64,000 nucleotides of DNA. It comes from Acetomicrobium sp. UBA5826. GTDB lineage: Bacteria; Synergistota; Synergistia; Synergistales; Acetomicrobiaceae. The notes beneath the pieces were generated by a model, which was not told where the DNA came from, ran no database searches, and was given only the letters and a program-made list of their open reading frames with translations. Of the stretch, positions 15,597 to 24,177 are shown piece by piece (position 1 is the first letter of the stretch; each line of letters opens with the position of its first letter). A program made the translations under genes and the position numbers. The stretch is taken from assembly GCF_002433005.1 (NCBI RefSeq), contig NZ_DJHF01000021.1:12265-76264 (forward strand). Reading direction: 5' to 3'.

Positions 15597-16997
15597 ATGA
15601 GCTTACTAATTAAAAATGGCACAATTGTCACGGCGTCAAATGAGTTTGTCGGTGACGTTTACGTAAAAGGAGAGAAGATCGAGGCTATCGGGATTGACCT
15701 TAACATGCAGGCTGACAATGTCATTGACGCCACGGGGAAGTACGTTTTCCCGGGAGGGGTCGACGAACATGTGCACTACGGCTCCTTTGGTGCGCTGCTT
15801 TTTGAGACCTCCCATGCGGCGGGTGTGGGTGGTACCACGACCATCGTAGATTTTGCGCCTCAGGATCAAGGGGTGCCACTTTTGGAGGCAATTAGCATGC
15901 AGGCCTCTAAGGCGGAGAACGTCGCTTCCGTAGATTACGCCTTTCATGGCATCATAATGGACCCGAAGGACAGCGTATTTGACGAAATAGAACATCTTCC
16001 GGAAGTTGGCGTTTCGTCCCTCAAGTTGTTCATGGCCTACAAGGGGACCAGCTTCTACAGCGATGACGAATCCATTCTCAAGGCGATGATGAAGGCAAAA
16101 GACGTCGGTGTCACGATGATGGTACACGCAGAAAACGCTGACATCATCAACGTCTTGCAGAAATATTATCTCGATCAGGGAAAGACCGATCCCGTGTATC
16201 ATTATTATTCCAGGCCACCCATCGCCGAGGAAGAAGCGACGAACCGGGCAATTGCCCTGGCAAAGGTGGCCGACTGCCCGCTTTTCGTCGTCCACGTAAG
16301 CGTGAAGGGAGCTATGGAATCGATTAGAAGTGCCTACGAAGGCGGGTTCCCGGTTTACGGTGAGACTTGCACTCACTACCTTACGCTAACGACGGATTAC
16401 CTCGCAAAGCCCAACTTTGAGGGCGCAAAGTACGTTTGCTCGCCCCCGTTGCGACCCCAGGAACATTTGGATGCGCTTTGGGAGGCCGTTCAAAAGGGCT
16501 GGCTGGTTTCGGTTGGGTCAGATCATTGTGCATTGGTCGGAGGGTATGAAATAACCAAGAAGAAGGGCTTGGGCAACTTTGCAAAGATACCTAATGGGTG
16601 TCCGGGTGTCCAGGATCGCATGGTTATGCTCTGGACTTACGGGGTATGCGAGGGGAAGATCACAAGACAGAGGTTTGTCGATCTATTTGCGACAACTCCA
16701 GCCAAGGTAGTGGGACTTTATCCTCAAAAGGGGCAGATAGCAGTTGGTTCCGACGCCGACATCGTAATATTTGATCCCAACTTCAAGGGGACCATTACCA
16801 ACGCCGAAAGCTATCATGGGATTGATTACAGTCCCTTTGAAGGCTTCCCGATCAAAGGCAGGCCGGAGCAGGTATTCTTGCGCGGAAAGTTGATCGCTAA
16901 AGAGGGAAAATTTGTCGCCGAAAAGGGTAAAGGACGAAGACTGACCTGCAAACCTTACGCTTTATGCTATACCTACTATCATAAAGATGATAAGTAG
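15597..16997 (+). CDS. dihydropyrimidinase / D-hydantoinase family amidohydrolase
   Basis: Opens cyclic amides (hydantoins, dihydropyrimidines) to N-carbamoyl acids using a two-metal centre. The 466-residue protein shows H58/H60 in GGVDEHVHY, the carboxylated lysine K143 in SLKLFMAYK, H177 in MVHAEN, a later histidine in VVHVS, and the catalytic aspartate in VGSDHC. These are all the ligands expected of the family. RBS AGAGGGGGAGA precedes the ATG. It follows the N-carbamoylsarcosine-amidase-like gene by 125 bp with the attenuator-like leader between. The pair could turn hydantoin or N-methylhydantoin into glycine or sarcosine for the reductase at 20-22.8 kb. Confidence 0.88.
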   Translation: MSLLIKNGTIVTASNEFVGDVYVKGEKIEAIGIDLNMQADNVIDATGKYVFPGGVDEHVHYGSFGALLFETSHAAGVGGTTTIVDFAPQDQGVPLLEAISMQASKAENVASVDYAFHGIIMDPKDSVFDEIEHLPEVGVSSLKLFMAYKGTSFYSDDESILKAMMKAKDVGVTMMVHAENADIINVLQKYYLDQGKTDPVYHYYSRPPIAEEEATNRAIALAKVADCPLFVVHVSVKGAMESIRSAYEGGFPVYGETCTHYLTLTTDYLAKPNFEGAKYVCSPPLRPQEHLDALWEAVQKGWLVSVGSDHCALVGGYEITKKKGLGNFAKIPNGCPGVQDRMVMLWTYGVCEGKITRQRFVDLFATTPAKVVGLYPQKGQIAVGSDADIVIFDPNFKGTITNAESYHGIDYSPFEGFPIKGRPEQVFLRGKLIAKEGKFVAEKGKGRRLTCKPYALCYTYYHKDDK

Positions 16998-17024
16998 AAG
17001 ATATAGATGCATATCGATGGCCGT

Positions 17025-17064
17025 AAAAAATTTTAGGGAGCCTTTAAAGGCCCCCTAAAATTTA
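17025..17064. terminator. bidirectional intrinsic terminator
   Basis: AATTTTAGGG (17029-17038) pairs with CCCTAAAATT (17053-17062) around an inner GCCTTTAAAGGC palindrome. The T run is strong on the - strand (bases 17025-17030) and weak on the + strand. It ends the large HTH gene and probably also the hydantoinase transcript. It overlaps the stop codon of the HTH gene. Confidence 0.75.
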
Positions 17065-18597
17065 TGCGTGCAGGTTTTCAGGGATGATAGGGCTATCGTT
17101 AGGTGATTTTTCGAGGTCCTCCGCCCATTTCAGCAAAAAAGCCTCGACGTCCTCCTTCTTTTTATATGCAAAGGGATTTTTTCTCCACATCTTTTCTAAT
17201 ACAGTTGAGGTCGCGTTCACTATCGTGTTTTCATCGCAGAAACGCATGCCCTCTTCGTCCATTTGGACCAGCCAGTTATTCTTCTTGCACCATAGGTTCA
17301 TATTCGTGTCGATTATGTTGTTTTCCTTCAAGGTCAAGCCAATTTTTAAATTTGGAAATTTTCTCATCCTCTCGACGTCGCAGCGAATTCCTCGGGCTAT
17401 CTGCTTCCTGCTGACTATTACATCCCGGCCTGCAAGCAGCGAAAGGCTGCAGCTTATGAAGGGTCCGACGAACATCTTTCTATACATCTCATCCAATTGA
17501 AATAGTACTTTAATCTCGGTTTCGCCATCACACCGAGAAAGGTAATCATTCATGAGGGCCGTGAGCAGTTTATTTGCCTTCATGCAGTACCTTATTTTTT
17601 CGTCGATGACGTTATTTTCAAGGAGAACTCCTTTTATAATTTCTGGATCTGTAAACGCAAAAGCAGGTGCAGGAAGATAAACGTATATGGTTTCGTTTCT
17701 TCCCGGTTGAGGGCGTACAACGCCGAAGAGTTTCAAAGTATCCTTAGGTTCGATGTCGACGAACATGTTCTTGCAGCTTTTCAACACCATCTCTACCACG
17801 TTTTTATGTTGCATGATGGAATGGGGATCTGTGAACACCATGGTGCTCGATTGCTGTGGATCCATCGACATGCCCATGACAGAGGCGGCATGTTCTAGGA
17901 TGAAGAAGGAAAACCAGTACACGTTCTCATCGTAAAATTCGTGGTAAAACCACTGCGCATTTCGGTGAAAGATGAGGGGGGAACAAAGCTCAAAGAAGCG
18001 CAGGACTTCGTCCTTATGAAGCATGAAGTGAATGATGAACTTAGCCTTGAACCCGCGCCTCAGCAGGTTAAGCATTCTCTCCTTCCATCGTTCGGTGTAT
18101 TCTTCATCCTCCAGCAGCCAGCGGTACTGTTCACAGTCTATGTATATGATGTTTCCTGGATCGCTTTGGACTTCTGCCATGTCAAGGAGGTTGGATATTG
18201 CCTGCCGCCGTCCCTCTCCTTTTTCATATAGGAAGGCTTTCACTTCGCGAACTGCTTTGTTTCCTATGAAGTCGTTGGAGGGGGTTGAGAAATTTTCATC
18301 GGCGATCATGTTTTGCAAGAAATATCGAAATTTCCCGGTGTCCTCGAAATCCTCCAGGGGGTACTGCTTCTTTAATGGGTCTTTTAGAATGTATCCTCCC
18401 TGACGGTCGTTTTCTTCGATCAAAAATTCAACGATCTCATCGAAAAAAATGGATTTTTTCGATATCCGGCGATCGCCGCTTTTCCATTTACTCACTAAGC
18501 TGGGATCCACGTGAAGGCGCTTTGCAATGGTGATCGTCGGAATGCCCAACTGTTCCAAGAGAAACCCGAAACCGGACAGCTTTCTTCTTTCCGTCAT
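17062..18597 (-). CDS. HTH-domain regulator of unknown ligand, 511 residues
   Basis: Only the N terminus is recognisable. IPTITIAKRLHVDPSLVSKW, followed by KSGDRRISKK (residues 20-47), is an XRE-like helix-turn-helix of a DNA-binding protein. The remaining roughly 450 residues have no motif I recognise; they are rich in aromatic and charged residues and show no clear membrane segment. Proteins of this layout (small HTH, long unknown sensor region) occur near catabolic genes in anaerobes. It is convergent with the hydantoinase gene and sits next to the CdaR regulator, so it may sense a substrate of the hydantoin/glycine pathway. This is inference. Confidence 0.6.
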   Translation of the reverse strand: MTERRKLSGFGFLLEQLGIPTITIAKRLHVDPSLVSKWKSGDRRISKKSIFFDEIVEFLIEENDRQGGYILKDPLKKQYPLEDFEDTGKFRYFLQNMIADENFSTPSNDFIGNKAVREVKAFLYEKGEGRRQAISNLLDMAEVQSDPGNIIYIDCEQYRWLLEDEEYTERWKERMLNLLRRGFKAKFIIHFMLHKDEVLRFFELCSPLIFHRNAQWFYHEFYDENVYWFSFFILEHAASVMGMSMDPQQSSTMVFTDPHSIMQHKNVVEMVLKSCKNMFVDIEPKDTLKLFGVVRPQPGRNETIYVYLPAPAFAFTDPEIIKGVLLENNVIDEKIRYCMKANKLLTALMNDYLSRCDGETEIKVLFQLDEMYRKMFVGPFISCSLSLLAGRDVIVSRKQIARGIRCDVERMRKFPNLKIGLTLKENNIIDTNMNLWCKKNNWLVQMDEEGMRFCDENTIVNATSTVLEKMWRKNPFAYKKKEDVEAFLLKWAEDLEKSPNDSPIIPENLHA

Positions 18598-18795
18598 ATT
18601 GGATCACCCAGTTATTATGTTGCTTAAACACGTGTGGACCATTTATGAAATGACAAATATATGAACAACATCATAGATATTAGTACACGACCATTATAAG
18701 ATAATAAATGGCATAAAGCATTATATAATAGCACACAAAATAACCTTAAAAAGGCGCCTTCAATTGTGCATAACAACAACCAAGAATTTGCGAGG

Positions 18796-19992
18796 TCAGA
18801 TACTGTATTGCCTGTCAATTGAGTATGGAGGGTCATCTGACCCCAATGATTTGAGGAAGATTGCCGTGGCAAGCTTCATGCTGTCTTTGAAGTTCCAGGG
18901 GGAAAGGCCGGTGATGGACTCTATCTTTTTGAGGCGATAAAGAAGTGTGTTTCGGTGCAGCGATAGGTTTTTAGCGGCTTCCTTCGTCTTGAATGAATAA
19001 TCGCACCAGGCGCAAAAGGTCTCGATGAGCTGGTTAGAATCGGGGTGAGCTGTTAGTTTGCCGAGGACTTGCTCGACAAAGTCATTTTGTTTCTTTAAAG
19101 GGATGGACGCTAGGGCGCATTCCATGATGAAGTCGCTTGCAGAAAAGCAGTTCTCACCTTTTTGGCAAATCTTTTTGCCCAGGGTCAAGGCCTCTCTGGC
19201 CCTCCTGTAGGATTCGGCAAGCTCTCCGATGTCTTTAGCTGGTTGCCCGATGCCGATCGAGATGGCAATGCCTTCTTTGGAAAGCAAGCTCATGCATGAG
19301 CGACACAGTTCGAAGACGTAACGTTCAAATTTGTCGTCGTTAAGTTTGCGGTCGTTGACGAGGAATGCGCATGCAGAGAAGCTGTTTAAGGGGCAGAAGA
19401 CGTTTTTGGGATGGTGAAAGGTCTCTTTTAAGCGGTCCAGCACACGGCGCATCGTGAATCCCACTTGTTCGCCCACGTAGGATTCAAGCTCTACGATCAT
19501 CGCTATGCGGCACAGTTTAAGGTCGTAGCCAAGCTCTTCGCCCTGCAGCAAAATAAGCGTCTCGTTTCCGTACGCAGGATTGAAGGACGCTATACTTTCG
19601 GCCAAATCGCGTAACGCCTTTTCGCGAAGCATGTTCTGCTGCATGAGGGCCTGTTGCCGTAACATTATTTCAGCCTGCTTTTGCACGAGCAACCCGAACT
19701 TTTTGACCTCACCGGGGTCGCCTGCTATGGCGATGGACCCGACAACTTCTTCGACCAGTAAGATCGGCAGCGTGAATCCAGGTTTTACGCCGGACATCTT
19801 TGATGCCTCGGCTTCGGTGGTCACGAGGGGCTTCTTTGATTTCATTACCTCAAGCGAAGGGGTGTGGCAAACTCCGATTCGAGACACATCGTCGCACCCG
19901 ATTATGACCCCCCTGTCATCGGTCACCAGGACTCCGTGGCCGATGATGTCGCTTACCGTGACGGCAATATCCTGTGCCACCTGATTTAACAT
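18796..19992 (-). CDS. CdaR-type sugar-diacid/PucR-family regulator
   Basis: A 398-residue regulator with three parts. The first is an N-terminal sugar-diacid-recognition domain (residues 1-130, starting LNQVAQDIAVTVSDIIGHG). The second is a middle GGDEF-like remnant region. The third is a C-terminal PucR-type HTH (TFCAWCDYSFKTKEAAKNLS, then LHRNTLLYRLKKIESITGL). The family senses organic acids or purine-breakdown products and usually activates neighbouring catabolic genes. It is transcribed divergently from the reductase genes with a 156-bp gap. That gap contains an extended -10 for this gene and palindromic AT-rich sites, so control of the reductase is likely. Confidence 0.85.
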   Translation of the reverse strand: MLNQVAQDIAVTVSDIIGHGVLVTDDRGVIIGCDDVSRIGVCHTPSLEVMKSKKPLVTTEAEASKMSGVKPGFTLPILLVEEVVGSIAIAGDPGEVKKFGLLVQKQAEIMLRQQALMQQNMLREKALRDLAESIASFNPAYGNETLILLQGEELGYDLKLCRIAMIVELESYVGEQVGFTMRRVLDRLKETFHHPKNVFCPLNSFSACAFLVNDRKLNDDKFERYVFELCRSCMSLLSKEGIAISIGIGQPAKDIGELAESYRRAREALTLGKKICQKGENCFSASDFIMECALASIPLKKQNDFVEQVLGKLTAHPDSNQLIETFCAWCDYSFKTKEAAKNLSLHRNTLLYRLKKIESITGLSPWNFKDSMKLATAIFLKSLGSDDPPYSIDRQYSI

Positions 19993-20054
19993 TTAACACA
20001 CCTCTATCTCAGAGACATGGCAAATGCATTATGCATCCGCCTTATATAAAAATA

Positions 20055-20076
20055 ATTATAGCATATATATTTATGC
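20055..20076 (-). promoter_or_regulatory. extended -10 promoter of cdaR-like gene with overlapping palindrome
   Basis: On the - strand TGCTATAAT (20063-20055) is an extended -10 about 60 bases upstream of the regulator start. It abuts the 16-bp palindrome GCATATATATTTATGC (20061-20076), a possible operator. A second small palindrome, TGCATTATGCA, lies near 20022-20033. Confidence 0.5.
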
Positions 20077-20148
20077 CATCACCCAATGTTTTTTGAGCAT
20101 CGCTATTTTACAATATCTTTAAGTCATTACGCGTGAGGAGGGCTTGTC

Positions 20149-21432
20149 ATGCAGCTAAAGTTGCATAAGGTAAAGGTGCGCGACGTCCGTTGGGGCGACG
20201 TCACCAAGGTCCAAGAAGGAGTCTTGTACGTAGATAAGGCGTCCGCTTTAGAGGCGGTAAAAGACGACGCCTTCGCCAAGGTCGACCTTGAGCTTGCAAG
20301 ACCTGGCGAAAGCATAAGGATAATCCCTGTCAAGGACTGCATCCAACCTAGGGTGAAGTTATCGGGCGGAAAGGAATACTTCCCTGGCTTTTGTGCCCCC
20401 TTACAAAGGGCAGGAGACGGGGCAACACTTGTGCTTGACGGCGCTGCGGTCGTGACCTGCGGGTCCATCGTGGCCTTCCAGGAGGGCTTCATCGACATGA
20501 GCGGCCAAGGAGCACGCTACACGCCTTTTTCTGAGACCAACAACGTAGTCCTCGTCGTAGAGCCAACCGACGGCCTGGATAAGCACAAATACGAAGCCGC
20601 CCTGCGTATCGCAGGATTAAAGCTTGCCACATACTTGGCCAAGGCATGCATGGACACAAAGGCAGACGAGGTGGCAACCTTCGAAAAAGGTTCGATCGCT
20701 GAAGAAAGCGCTAAATTCCCTGGCCTTCCAAAGATTCTTTACGTATGCATGTCCATAGCCCAAGGGCTGCTTCACGATACCTACGTCTACGGCACGGACG
20801 TAAAGATGAGCTTTCCCTTTTTACTTCACCCAAACGAAGTCTTAGACGGCGCCGTTGTGTCGGGAAACTGCGTTTCGGCCTGCGACAAAAACACGACCTA
20901 TCACCACGTAAATAACCCCGTCGTGCGCGACCTGTACGAGCGCCACGGCAAGGACCTTAACTTCCTTGGCGTGGTGATCTCGCCGGAAAGCACCGTTTTG
21001 GCGGGAAAGGAAAGAAACGCCAGGATGAGCGCCGCGATAGGAGCAGATCTTGGCGCCAACGGGGCAGTCATTACCGAAGAAGGCTACGGCAACCCCGATA
21101 CCGACCTTTGCCTTACGGCCAAATATTTCGAGGAAGCCGGCATCAGGACGGTCGTCATCTCAGACGAAGCAGCAGGCACGGACGGCAAAAGCCAGAGCTT
21201 GGCGGACGCGACGCCCGAGATGAATGCCTTTGTGTCGACGGGAAACGTCAACGAGATGATCGTCGTCCCTCCCATGCAAAAGGTGATAGGCGACCCTAAG
21301 GCAATAGCCCTGCTTTCGGGCGGTTCTGCCGAATCCTTGTGGGAAGACGGCTCCATGTACGTTGAGCTTCAGTCCGTCATCGGCTCAACGGTGGAAATTG
21401 GCTACAGCCAGGTCGGCTGCGAGTGGGTATAA
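20149..21432 (+). CDS. glycine/sarcosine/betaine-type reductase component B, pyruvoyl-forming proprotein (GrdE/GrdG-like)
   Basis: The proprotein subunit of substrate-specific component B of the selenium-dependent amino-acid reductases. In the family it is cleaved at a cysteine to give alpha and beta chains, the latter with an N-terminal pyruvoyl group that binds the substrate amine. The cleavage region is visible as SGN-C241-VSACDKNT, and the total of 427 residues matches the family. A GAGGAGGG site lies before ATG 20149. The selenoprotein partner follows 12 bp downstream in the same operon. Whether the substrate is glycine, sarcosine or betaine cannot be read directly. Component A (GrdA), component C and the thioredoxin system are not in the window. 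Confidence 0.88.
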   Translation: MQLKLHKVKVRDVRWGDVTKVQEGVLYVDKASALEAVKDDAFAKVDLELARPGESIRIIPVKDCIQPRVKLSGGKEYFPGFCAPLQRAGDGATLVLDGAAVVTCGSIVAFQEGFIDMSGQGARYTPFSETNNVVLVVEPTDGLDKHKYEAALRIAGLKLATYLAKACMDTKADEVATFEKGSIAEESAKFPGLPKILYVCMSIAQGLLHDTYVYGTDVKMSFPFLLHPNEVLDGAVVSGNCVSACDKNTTYHHVNNPVVRDLYERHGKDLNFLGVVISPESTVLAGKERNARMSAAIGADLGANGAVITEEGYGNPDTDLCLTAKYFEEAGIRTVVISDEAAGTDGKSQSLADATPEMNAFVSTGNVNEMIVVPPMQKVIGDPKAIALLSGGSAESLWEDGSMYVELQSVIGSTVEIGYSQVGCEWV

Positions 21433-21444
21433 GGGGGGAGTGCG

Positions 21445-22755
21445 ATGTCTTACCGCGTTGTTTGCTACATAAACCAATTTTACGGAGGAAAGGGAGGAGA
21501 GGAAGTTGCCGATTTCAAGCCCGAGCTCGTCGAAGGTCCCGTGGGGCCGGGGCTTGAGCTTCAAAAGTTATTTGGCGACGAAGCGAGGGTAATAGGCACC
21601 ATTATCTGCGGCGACGGCTACTACGCCGAACACATCGAAAAAGCCCGTGCCGAGTGTTTGAAGATCGTCGAAGATTTAAAACCAGACCTTTTCGTGGCGG
21701 GCCCTGCCTTCAACGCCGGTCGCTACGGTGTGGCCTGTGGCGACATATGTGCTGCCATCACGCAAAGCTTGGACATACCTTCCCTAACGGGTATGTTTCC
21801 CGAAAACCCGGGCGTTGAGCTGTACCGTGCCCAAACGTTCATCGTTAAAACCGAGGGCAGCGCCAGGGGCATGAAGCAGGCGTTGACGAGCATGGCGCGC
21901 CTTGGCCTTAAGCTGATAAAAGGCGAGCTGCTCGGCCCTGCATACGAAGAAGGCTACATCCACCGCGGCATACGCAAGAACTTCTTCAAGGATAAAAGAG
22001 GATCGCTTCGGGCCATCGACATACTGCTTCAAAAAATCGCAGGGCAAGAATTTCGTACGGAATACGAGATGCCCACCTTTAAAAAGATCCCTCCAGCGCC
22101 TCCGATCAAGGACATTAAACATGCAACCATAGCCTTGGTCACCTCTGGCGGGATCGTGCCTAGGGGCAACCCCGACAGGCTTCGCGTTTCCTCGGCCGAA
22201 AGTTATGCCAAATACGACATCTCGGGGCTGGATGACTTGACCCCCGACGAATTTGAGTCGATCCATGGAGGATACGACCGTATGTGGGCAAACTTAGACC
22301 CCGACGTGGTAGTGCCCTTAGACGTCATGAGGGAGCTTGAAAGGGAAGGGGTGTTTGGCAAACTTCATCCTTATTTATACACGACCACGGGAACGGGGAC
22401 GTCCGTCGCGAACGCCGAGCGCTTTGGCCAAGAGATAGGCCGCGAACTGAAAGAAGCGGGTGTGGACGGCGTAATTTTGACCTCCACCTGAGGGACGTGC
22501 ACACGATGCGGCGCATCGATGACGAGGGAAATAGAAAGGGTGGCACAAATCCCAGTTGCCCAGATAGCGACGATAGTGCCCATAATGCTTACCGTGGGGG
22601 CCAATCGGATCGTGCCGGGCGTTGCCATACCTCATCCCGTGGGCAACCCCGAGGCAGGCCCCGAGGAGGACAAAAAGACGAGAAGAAAACTCGTGCTTCG
22701 GGCTTTAAAGGCCCTCCAGGCAGATATATCCGAACAGACAATATTTGAATCCTAG
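21445..22755 (+). CDS. selenoprotein component B of glycine/sarcosine/betaine-type reductase (GrdB/GrdF-like), TGA read as selenocysteine
   Basis: A single 436-residue gene interrupted by an in-frame TGA at 22489-22491, read as selenocysteine 349. Sequence before it (GVDGVILTST) and after it (GTCTRCGASM and on to VGANRIVPGVAIPHPVGNP) forms one continuous GrdB/GrdF family protein. It contains the U-x-x-C-x-x-C redox motif. Without recoding, the protein would lose its active site and C terminus, and the downstream part would have no ribosome-binding site of its own. A hairpin just after the TGA could be the SECIS element. The protein reduces the substrate bound to the pyruvoyl subunit and passes a carboxymethyl selenoether to component A. 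Confidence 0.93.
22504..22518 (+). promoter_or_regulatory. candidate SECIS hairpin
   Basis: CGATGC (22504-22509) and GCATCG (22513-22518) form a perfect 6-bp stem with a GGC loop, beginning 12 bases after the selenocysteine TGA. Bacterial SECIS elements sit immediately downstream of the UGA within the coding region. The apical loop differs from the E. coli consensus, as is common outside Enterobacteria. Confidence 0.5.
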
Positions 22756-22769
22756 CCCTGTGGGGGCTA
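22753..22769 (+). terminator. weak hairpin at the end of the reductase operon
   Basis: TAGCCC and GGGCTA form a 6-bp stem overlapping the stop codon; the following T stretch is short. It may be a weak terminator. Confidence 0.35.
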
Positions 22770-22784
22770 CTTTAAAGGGGGTCT

Positions 22785-23255
22785 TTATGTAATTGAATCC
22801 AAAAAAGATTCAAATTTAGCTATCTGTTCTTCCAATTCACAAATAATATCATCCAATCTTTCGACTAAAGGTTGACATTTATCCCATTTTAGCTCAAAAC
22901 CGTATATATTCCGAAAAAGATGGCGAAAACGAAGGTATTCTTCGAGATCATTTTCTAATTTTTCATCAATTACTTGAGGTCGGATCCCTTCTATTGGAAT
23001 TGTCATCCTTTTGAGCAGTTGAATATGCCAACCTTCGCCTGCAGGTAAGTCTTGGTCTATCTTTATTGCAATTTGGCTAAATATTTTTTCAACTCCAGTA
23101 TAAAAGTCGTGAAGCAAACTGCCGACCGCACGCGTTCTTGCGATTGACCCCTCTTTTGTTGCTGTAAGTATGTCGTCTAATTCTTTGGCTAATCTTTTGA
23201 GGTTGCGTAATTCATGGTCGATATCCGCTTTTAGCGCAGCAAATCTAGTCATCAA
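22785..23255 (-). CDS. HEPN-domain protein, HepT-like toxin candidate
   Basis: A 156-residue all-helical protein overlapping the upstream nucleotidyltransferase gene by 11 bp. It carries TRAVGSLLHDFYTG (residues 43-56), where R and H are separated by six residues, matching the R-x(4-6)-H ribonuclease motif of HEPN proteins. In the MNT/HEPN (MntA-HepT) modules HEPN is an RNase toxin that the nucleotidyltransferase neutralises by AMPylating a nearby tyrosine. A tyrosine (Y54) sits three positions after the phenylalanine that follows the HD pair. The DUF86 RxxxxHxY consensus is only partly kept, so this is a divergent HEPN. Confidence 0.7.
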   Translation of the reverse strand: MMTRFAALKADIDHELRNLKRLAKELDDILTATKEGSIARTRAVGSLLHDFYTGVEKIFSQIAIKIDQDLPAGEGWHIQLLKRMTIPIEGIRPQVIDEKLENDLEEYLRFRHLFRNIYGFELKWDKCQPLVERLDDIICELEEQIAKFESFLDSIT

Positions 23256-23607
23256 TAATTACCCCTTCTTTTAATATTCGACTCAAAAAAACAGGGTCGA
23301 CATCTTCTAAAGGAATCAAATCCAACTCCAAGCCGGCGGGCAGTTCACGCCAAAGTTCGGCAAGAGCCTTAAAATAGAGGTGCGACGGAAGCCCTTCGAC
23401 TGCGAGGTCAATATCGGATCTTTCGTGAAAATCCTCAGGATTGGCAAGAGAGCCGATCAGATAGACTCTGCGGACCCTGTATTTGTCGTAAAGTATGTGC
23501 GCACATTTGCGCGCAGCAATATAGGCTTCACGCATTCGTTTGCATCTGCTTTTTCTTTCGACCTCGAGCCTCTCAGTCCAACCTGCAGTAAATGTATCTG
23601 TATCCAT
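23245..23607 (-). CDS. MNT-type nucleotidyltransferase, MntA-like antitoxin candidate
   Basis: A minimal nucleotidyltransferase of 120 residues. VYLIGSLANPEDFHERSDID contains the GS-x(10-13)-DxD metal/nucleotide motif intact, so it should be catalytically competent. ATG 23607 is chosen because AAGGGAG precedes it; the upstream in-frame ATG at 23628 lacks a good site. It overlaps the HEPN gene downstream, which is the standard order for this toxin-antitoxin type. An N-terminal helical extension (WTERLEVERKSRCKRMREAY) is longer than in the smallest members. Confidence 0.8.
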   Translation of the reverse strand: MDTDTFTAGWTERLEVERKSRCKRMREAYIAARKCAHILYDKYRVRRVYLIGSLANPEDFHERSDIDLAVEGLPSHLYFKALAELWRELPAGLELDLIPLEDVDPVFLSRILKEGVIIDD

Positions 23608-23700
23608 TTTGATGTCTCCCTTAAACATCTTTCTTTAAAGACATTATAGCAATTATATTAACAATCATGGCAATGGGATGTCTTACCAGTGTGTCCGTGG

Positions 23701-23722
23701 GGGGCCTACCGTTCATTTAGTG
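23701..23722 (+). repeat. 22-nt dispersed repeat, copy 1
   Basis: GGGGCCTACCGTTCATTTAG plus TG. An identical copy is at 63979-64000 and an inverted copy with two or three changes is at 26638-26659. This copy lies between the MNT/HEPN pair and the PIN/Phd pair. Confidence 0.85.
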
Positions 23723-23760
23723 GTTTTATAATGGTAGACTCGAAGTTACCGACCCCGAAG

Positions 23761-24177
23761 TTACAAAGTGTTTATAAATTCTTTTGCTGTTACGATCTTA
23801 ATATCTTTGTATTCCTTCAATTTCAACAGATGATGATCTCCAGAAACGATGAACTTGCATTCGCCGGCTAAGGCACATTCTATGAAGATATTATCTTTAG
23901 GATCGTCTTCGATCAAGCAGATTTTTTCTTTCGGGTCTACCAATACTACATGCTCAAAGGATAGCATCATGTGAATTAGATTTAGCCTTTCTTCTGTAGT
24001 GCCCAGGGCCGAAAATTTATCTCTCACCATGACCTCGCAGTATTCTTGAATGATCTCACTGCTCACTGTAGGCTCAAAGTTCTTGGCAATCCAACTGTCG
24101 ATTACATTGGCCGGATAACTTTCCCTGCTTATGAAACCTGAAAGTAGCACATTCGTATCTACTACAATGCGCATCAC
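23761..24177 (-). CDS. PIN-domain toxin
   Basis: A 138-residue PIN-domain ribonuclease of the COG1569 type. Acidic active-site residues are visible: D8 in RIVVDTNVLLSG, E in SSEIIQEYCEVM, D in EDDPKDNIFIECAL and a final D in IVSGDHHLLKL. It overlaps the upstream antitoxin gene by 4 bp (ATGA-type junction), the usual toxin-antitoxin order. In this family the toxin cuts RNA when released from its antitoxin. The 22-nt repeat lies 38 bp beyond its stop. Confidence 0.88.
   Translation of the reverse strand: MMRIVVDTNVLLSGFISRESYPANVIDSWIAKNFEPTVSSEIIQEYCEVMVRDKFSALGTTEERLNLIHMMLSFEHVVLVDPKEKICLIEDDPKDNIFIECALAGECKFIVSGDHHLLKLKEYKDIKIVTAKEFINTL

Noticed and set aside
22492..22755. Separate small gene downstream of the GrdB-like frame (ATG 22519).
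   Set aside because: It is the in-frame continuation of the selenoprotein after TGA 22489-22491, lacks its own ribosome-binding site, and its sequence completes the family.
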